Positions 28,244-32,823 of a DNA stretch of 32,823 nt are shown one piece after another. Origin of the DNA: Pseudomonadota bacterium (GTDB lineage: Bacteria; Pseudomonadota; Gammaproteobacteria; Burkholderiales; REEB80); assembly GCA_028873515.1 (NCBI GenBank), contig JAGWIG010000029.1:1-32823 (forward strand), written 5' to 3'. The notes under the pieces are model-generated. The model did no database searches. It was given only the letters and a program-made list of their open reading frames with translations, and had not been told where the DNA came from. A program made the position numbers and the translations under genes. How positions within the stretch are numbered: the first letter of the stretch is position 1; each line of letters begins with the position of its first letter.

Positions 28244-29589
28244 GCCGAGTCGATAATCCACCAGTTGATGGCAGACGTATCACCGGCGACTAGAGTACCT
28301 GTAGAATCTAATGAATCGATAACAAAGCTGGTGCCAGCTGTCACGGTTCCCAATTGTGGGACACCCACGGCGGTTCCAGCTTTCACAGCTCTGCTCAAGA
28401 AGACGAAGCTATCTACCTGAACGGCGGTTGTTGCAACTGTGGCGGTGCCAGCAACAAGAGTAGCCTGACCCATCTTGGCATTTGCGCCCGTGGTCATCTT
28501 GATGGTTGTGCCAACGGTATTAAGGGCTAATCTTCCAGCTAGATTTAAATTAAGATCGACATCGAAGATAGCAGCTTGTTTAAGAGATGCCGCAGAGAAA
28601 ACATTTATCGCTAGTGTAGCCCCATTACTATCCACAGGAACACATGCTAACTCAGAATATAATAAAGTATTTCCGCTGGAATCTGGATTACTTGAGCCAA
28701 AAAGCAATGAAGTTTTACTACTTGCCACAGGTGACCCAATATTATTTCTAATCAGTATGGCAACCGGAGAACCAGTGGATTGAGCATTCACCGTCAGCAT
28801 ACAAAGATGGGTTGAATCTGGATTGAATGAAGTCCCTGGTGGATTTACAACGAGAGGCTCGAATATTTGGCATCCTCCATTGGAGTCCGGAGATGCTGAT
28901 GAATCATTGTAATTGATTCTCATCATCGTGGTGGGCGTTGTAGAGCCCGTATCGGATACTTGGAATAACATGGCACCTGGCATAGAGCCTGCACCGGGAG
29001 CGCTTGGGACTATCGTTTGGATGACTCCAGCTAATTGATAAGCAACGCCGTCATATCCTGAGACATGAATATTACCAAGAACGTCTCCTGAATCGACGAT
29101 TACTGGTGTTCCTGTAGTGCCTCGAGAACGAATTAGATTTAAAGAAGCGCCGTTGACTGGCGTGGCATTTGATGCGCTTGAGGTGATATTCCCATCAAAG
29201 GTGAAATCGCCTGTGAATGGAGAAGCCATATCGATTGTCAACGTATTATCTGTACCAACAGTGGCAGTTCCATTTCCGTTAGGAAAGTTAACATTTGAAC
29301 TACTATCGGGAACAACAACTATTCCACTCCCAGGTGTAATCTGGCTGATGGGAACCGATGTGGAACCGCCGCCTTCTTTTACCCATTGTGCCAGTAGAGA
29401 ACCTTGGTTATTTACAAAGCTAGTGAGTGTAAAAGTTGTGTTATCGGCATTATTTACCCACTTCTTGCCAATCGGATAGATATTATCCCCAACACCCGGA
29501 TCGCGTTTTAAGATCATGGGAATTTCCACGTTCTCAGGCTTCGTCCCGATTGCTACACCATAGAGATTACCACCGGTTGGGAAATTCAT
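28240..29589 (-). CDS. Tail fibre protein, 449 aa
   Basis: Ser/Thr/Asn/Gly-rich. The N-terminus (MNFPTGGNLYGVAIGTKPEN) is followed by an adaptor-like part (KKWVNNADNTTFTLTSFVNN). The C-terminus (GQATLVAGTATVATTAVQVD, then VFLSRAVKAGTAVGVPQLGT and TAGTSFVIDSLDSTGTLVAG) is the widespread fibre-tip fold seen in many phage tail and receptor-binding proteins. It is the downstream end of a fibre cluster. Starts one base after the stop of the upstream gene region (29591). Confidence 0.78.
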   Translation of the reverse strand: MNFPTGGNLYGVAIGTKPENVEIPMILKRDPGVGDNIYPIGKKWVNNADNTTFTLTSFVNNQGSLLAQWVKEGGGSTSVPISQITPGSGIVVVPDSSSNVNFPNGNGTATVGTDNTLTIDMASPFTGDFTFDGNITSSASNATPVNGASLNLIRSRGTTGTPVIVDSGDVLGNIHVSGYDGVAYQLAGVIQTIVPSAPGAGSMPGAMLFQVSDTGSTTPTTMMRINYNDSSASPDSNGGCQIFEPLVVNPPGTSFNPDSTHLCMLTVNAQSTGSPVAILIRNNIGSPVASSKTSLLFGSSNPDSSGNTLLYSELACVPVDSNGATLAINVFSAASLKQAAIFDVDLNLNLAGRLALNTVGTTIKMTTGANAKMGQATLVAGTATVATTAVQVDSFVFLSRAVKAGTAVGVPQLGTVTAGTSFVIDSLDSTGTLVAGDTSAINWWIIDSA

Positions 29590-29590
29590 A

Positions 29591-30448
29591 TTAAGTTACC
29601 GCCCATGTTCCTATATAGCTGAGAGCGATCCATGTCGTATCTGATGAACGATAAACAAATGTAACTGAATTACCTTGAGCTGTTGATACAGCAACTCCTG
29701 CTGATACTGATAATTGAGAACCAATTCGTAAAAATTGTCCAGTGTTTCCAGTGATCGTTAAAGTAGAGCTAGTATCTTGAATAAAAGAAATTGTATCGCC
29801 TTGGCTTGGAGAAGCGGGTAAAACTGGAGTGGACGCACCACTTACAAAATATCCACTTTGTACAGCTGGAGAAAATGTTGATGATTCATCTGTCCATCCA
29901 GCAATTGCATTTAAAGTATTTCCATTAATTTCTAGTTTTGTGGTTGCATTGATATATCCCGTTACAGTAATACCATTAGTACCATAAGCGGCAGTTGATG
30001 GCATAAACCAATGATAATCCCATTGACCTGCTGCTAATGAATTCGATAAAAGAACTATATAAAGATAACTTCCTGGAATCATAGTGGTTAAATTCCCGCC
30101 ACCATTAGCATTTATAGTCAGATTTCCGGAAGCATTATTATTAAATTCAAATGCATGTCCATTGTTTAAAGTGGTGGCATCTGGTAGAACAATTGTTGCT
30201 GTTCCTGAACCGCTAGAAAAAACTTGTATCCTAGAAGAAGCATTAGTAAGAGTTATGGTACCTGTGGCTGAATTTGAAGTATTCTTACTTTCAAAATTAT
30301 TGGCATGGCAATTTCCATGAGAATCTCTAGAGACAATATTAGACGTTCCTCCAGAAGAAGAATAAGCAAGATTTACAAGAGATGATCCATTTCCTGCTAT
30401 GACCGTTCCAGATGTTGTTGCAGTATTTGTAGAGTTATTTGTCGCCAT
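29591..30448 (-). CDS. Tail fibre protein, 285 aa
   Basis: AAAGGAT precedes the ATG. Begins MATNNSTNTATTSGTVIAGN and has an N-terminal virion-binding pattern shared with the next fibre gene. The middle (IVLPDATTLNNGHAFEFNNN, then GNLTINANGGGNLTTMIPGS) is beta-rich. The C-terminal block (PVLPASPSQGDTISFIQDTS, TGQFLRIGSQLSVSAG, SVTFVYRSSDTTWIAL) is a common fibre-tip module. Part of the four-gene fibre cluster. Confidence 0.75.
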   Translation of the reverse strand: MATNNSTNTATTSGTVIAGNGSSLVNLAYSSSGGTSNIVSRDSHGNCHANNFESKNTSNSATGTITLTNASSRIQVFSSGSGTATIVLPDATTLNNGHAFEFNNNASGNLTINANGGGNLTTMIPGSYLYIVLLSNSLAAGQWDYHWFMPSTAAYGTNGITVTGYINATTKLEINGNTLNAIAGWTDESSTFSPAVQSGYFVSGASTPVLPASPSQGDTISFIQDTSSTLTITGNTGQFLRIGSQLSVSAGVAVSTAQGNSVTFVYRSSDTTWIALSYIGTWAVT

Positions 30449-30511
30449 TTTATCCTTTAAAGTAGGGGATTTTTAGGCCCCCATTTAGCCCAATATAATA
30501 GAAATATTCTA

Positions 30512-31228
30512 TTAAACGTAGGACAAATTGCCAATTGAGTTTTGTACAACCCATAGAGTATTTGCCGTAGCGCAAACAATTTCTACAGCATCGCCATCAC
30601 TATTGGTTGATGCAAGAGATCCTCCAGTACCGGCAGTTGTTGCAACTGAACCGTACTGAATTTGCTGGCTTGCGTTTTGAGCAATGCTCCATCCTGACGC
30701 GCCTGACATTCCAGAAACACGAATCACTGTTCCTACAGCGGCTGTCACTGGCAATGTAAATGCAACACCACCAGTAGCGGCATTAGCAAAATAACCATTG
30801 TTAACAGAAATAGATTGTGTAGCAGCCGTGACCACGGTCCATGGAAAATTATTAGCTGGAAGAGCAGCAAACGAAGGTAATGAACCAGCGCCATTGGACA
30901 TCAAGAATTGACCTGATGAACCAATACCAATTTGTTGCATAGCTCCTGTACTTGTTGTTCCTGCAGCAATTAGCTCATAAGCTGTTAGCGAAGCGAGTCC
31001 AGTTCCTCCCCCTGCTACGACGACTGTTCCGAAGGCAGGATCTGCAGATGAACCTTGAGAAATCAAAGCCACGCCAGACGTTGCTGAAGGCGTTGCGCTT
31101 GAAATTAAATTAGTAGCTCCTCCTAAGAGTACGCTATATTGTGCGAAGGTGGAAGCCTGGAAGGTTCCTGCACCGTCGTATGTGACGACCCCTGCGGATC
31201 GTAGATTAATGGCATTATTTGTTGCGAT
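30512..31228 (-). CDS. Tail fibre protein with non-standard ATC start, 238 aa
   Basis: The frame from 31228 reads (ATC)-ATNNAINLRSAGVVTYDGAG, which matches the usual fibre opening MATNNAINL.SSG.VTYDGAGT, so the natural start is at this codon. Here it is ATC, not ATG. An in-frame TAA sits three codons upstream. AAAGGAT lies 8 nt before. The alternative, GTG at 31072, lacks a ribosome-binding site and would lose this domain. The C-terminus (TQSISVNNGYFANAATGGVA, then GSVATTAGTGGSLASTNSDG) is the common fibre module shared with the next gene. Confidence 0.72.
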   Translation of the reverse strand: MATNNAINLRSAGVVTYDGAGTFQASTFAQYSVLLGGATNLISSATPSATSGVALISQGSSADPAFGTVVVAGGGTGLASLTAYELIAAGTTSTGAMQQIGIGSSGQFLMSNGAGSLPSFAALPANNFPWTVVTAATQSISVNNGYFANAATGGVAFTLPVTAAVGTVIRVSGMSGASGWSIAQNASQQIQYGSVATTAGTGGSLASTNSDGDAVEIVCATANTLWVVQNSIGNLSYV

Positions 31229-31271
31229 AAGTACTTATCCTTTAGTAGGTTACCCCTACTGTTTATTGTTC

Positions 31272-32390
31272 TCAAACTATAGTTAAATTACCAATTGTAG
31301 AAGCTGCTACCCAGTAAGCATTCGCATCTCTACAAACCAATCGTATTGAATCGCCTTGTTGGGTAGAAGATAGACTTCCTCCACTCCCCAAAGTAGTTTG
31401 TACTTCTCCGTATTGTATTTGCTGAGATATGCCCTGGACGATATTAAACCCTGATGCACCACTCAAAATGACTTCTATCTCATCACCTGGATTAGATGTT
31501 GTGGGCAGAGTAACATTGAGGACGCCTCCACTCGTGCACATATAACCATTATTGGTGCTCATTAAAGTGTCGACGGAGATGAAATTCCAATATGCTGAAT
31601 ATTCTGTAGAAGCAATTGTGATGGAATTTGTGCCAGCCGTGATAGAAATACCAGGGCCTGCAGTGAGTACAGCGGTTCCGAGTTGATTTGCAGATTCGAC
31701 AACAACATTTGTTGTATTCAGATTCACGCCGTCTATACCAGAAATATAAGCTGCTTGTAATTGTTCAGCGCCTGTGCCTGTGCCTGAACCAATATGGAGA
31801 GTATTATTTTCTCCATTGAACCCAGGAGAGTTAATCAAAATATTGGAAGATTCCGCATTAGTATATGCTGTCCCAACGCCTCCTCCAATACCTACGTTAT
31901 AAGCTCCTGATTGAATCCCATCTAAGGAAAAACTTCCAACGGCAGTGTTATAATTTCCAACTGTAAGATTAGTTAGAGATTGATATCCAGATCCTAGGTT
32001 ATAACTTCCAACAATAGACAGATTGCCTGAATCAAGTCCGATGATGGTATTTTGATGATTGTCAGAAACATTCAATGTAGAAACAGTACCAGAATTAACA
32101 AATGAAACAGTCGATCCACAATTTAATGCAGCTTGATCAGCGTAAATGGTTACATCCGGTCCGGCTATACTACCTATATCTCCGATAATTGTAGAACCTA
32201 CACTTGAACCATTAATAGTTAAAGTATACGTGCCGGCATTCCCAGATGTTGCAATTCCACCAGCTCCTAAGATATAAATATCACCTGTCGATGGATCAGC
32301 AGGCACAACGACTGCATTATCTCCTACAACCGCTAATACTGGCTGAGTTGAAGGATTTACATTTTCCTCATATACGCCGGACTGTGACAT
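31272..32390 (-). CDS. Tail fibre protein, 372 aa
   Basis: MSQSGVYEENVNPSTQPVLA opens a short N-terminal attachment part. The middle (GNLSIVGSYNLGSGYQSLTN, TVGNYNTAVGSFSLDGIQ, NVGIGGGVGTAYTNAESSN) has repeats of the YNTAVGS/GYQSL type known from trimeric fibre stalks. The C-terminal 100 residues (STNNGYMCTSGGVLNVTLPT, IQYGEVQTTLGSGGSLSSTQ, STIGNLTIV) repeat the module at the end of the 30512-31228 gene. Confidence 0.8.
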   Translation of the reverse strand: MSQSGVYEENVNPSTQPVLAVVGDNAVVVPADPSTGDIYILGAGGIATSGNAGTYTLTINGSSVGSTIIGDIGSIAGPDVTIYADQAALNCGSTVSFVNSGTVSTLNVSDNHQNTIIGLDSGNLSIVGSYNLGSGYQSLTNLTVGNYNTAVGSFSLDGIQSGAYNVGIGGGVGTAYTNAESSNILINSPGFNGENNTLHIGSGTGTGAEQLQAAYISGIDGVNLNTTNVVVESANQLGTAVLTAGPGISITAGTNSITIASTEYSAYWNFISVDTLMSTNNGYMCTSGGVLNVTLPTTSNPGDEIEVILSGASGFNIVQGISQQIQYGEVQTTLGSGGSLSSTQQGDSIRLVCRDANAYWVAASTIGNLTIV

Positions 32391-32399
32391 CTATACTCC

Positions 32400-32732
32400 T
32401 TAACCTGAATACCAGTAAGAAAGAACCACGATCCCTTTTGTTGGGGCTGTGAGATATGGGTTAACCCATAGACCATATCCAGCTGGTATTTCAGCAGTAT
32501 TTGGAGTTCCTTTATTAGTTCCACAATCCAAAAGAACAAATCCTCCAGGAGGAAGTATGAAGTTTTCATAATTTCCATCTTGCGAACAAAATAAAAAAAC
32601 ATCCGTAAAATTCTGTGCTAGATAAATCCTTGCTGGATAATTTAAGGTCCCAACTAGCGTAAGTCCGGTTAAGGGGACATCTATTCCATCTAACACGGAT
32701 ATTACATCTGGGACGAGCCTCACGCTTTCCAT
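32400..32732 (-). CDS. Virion-associated hypothetical protein, 110 aa
   Basis: MESVRLVPDVISVLDGIDVP, then LYLAQNFTDVFLFCSQDGNY-like beta blocks and ENFILPPGGFVLLDCGTNKG. Small beta-rich domain, no motifs. It leads the fibre gene cluster with a 9-nt gap to the next gene. AAAAGGA lies before the ATG. Probably a minor tail or fibre-attachment protein. Confidence 0.55.
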   Translation of the reverse strand: MESVRLVPDVISVLDGIDVPLTGLTLVGTLNYPARIYLAQNFTDVFLFCSQDGNYENFILPPGGFVLLDCGTNKGTPNTAEIPAGYGLWVNPYLTAPTKGIVVLSYWYSG

Positions 32733-32823
32733 AAAATCCTTTTAGCTAATCTGACTCGACTATATCCAATCAAAAAATTTCTAGCTATCAAATTAAAATT
32801 TCAATTTACGATCATGTAAGCGA
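32733..32823 (-). promoter_or_regulatory. AT-rich leader of the fibre cluster
   Basis: Read on the minus strand it holds AAATTTTAATTTGATAG and TATAGT, similar to the ATTTTAATTGATATAAC block before the capsid gene. No full promoter can be fixed. The window ends here. Confidence 0.3.

Noticed and set aside
29117-30320. Plus-strand frames opposite the fibre genes
   Set aside because: They are shadows of Ser/Thr-rich fibre genes, without ribosome-binding sites or recognisable domains.

Overview
The window is a 32.8 kb piece of a tailed, double-stranded DNA bacteriophage. Hallmarks are a terminase pair, a P22-type portal, a coiled-coil scaffold and an N4-gp56-family major capsid protein. It also carries a block of low-complexity tail and fibre proteins, a phage replication/recombination set (HTH initiator, RusA, ERF, YqaJ exonuclease) and a tRNA. 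No tail tape measure or major tail tube protein is visible, so a short-tailed (podovirus-like) virion is the best guess. The host cannot be named. No integrase, DNA polymerase or lysis enzyme is visible, and the gene at the left edge runs out of the window, so the genome continues.

Layout. 1-8088 (minus): tail and virion proteins, including three paralogous surface-type proteins. 8089-11042 (minus): the major capsid gene, broken into pieces. 11290-12204 (minus): a 63-residue protein and the scaffold. 12302-13073 (plus): a three-gene operon of overlapping small genes. 13076-20195 (minus): small virion-associated genes, portal, a run of tiny genes, then large and small terminase. 20426-22148 (plus): an operon of nine small genes. 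22231-24896 (minus): the replication operon, from initiator to RusA. 24897-26640: a control region with two HTH genes, an HNH endonuclease, a tRNA-Asn, terminators and operator-like repeats. 26640-28243 (plus): ERF annealing protein and YqaJ exonuclease. 28240-32732 (minus): tail fibres.

The most unusual part is the capsid gene. Its reading frame can be rebuilt into one 327-residue N4-gp56-type protein only by removing three inserts. Two (799 and 1139 nt) look like group I introns: each has a P1 helix with the U.G pair at the 5' splice site, a terminal G, and P7/P8-like elements. Each carries a LAGLIDADG endonuclease gene on the strand opposite to the intron. The third insert is only 32 nt, yet it keeps a 7-bp P1, a 5-bp P10 and the terminal G. 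It looks like a group I intron whose catalytic core has been lost, although the capsid gene still needs it removed.

Other notable points: a lambda-like candidate replication origin (three GC-rich palindromes followed by AT-rich DNA) inside the initiator gene; a tail-fibre gene whose expected ATG is ATC inside a perfect palindrome; an HNH gene whose stop codon lies inside a tRNA; and operator-like dyads near small regulatory genes. All assignments come from reading the sequence and from memory of protein families; no database search was run.
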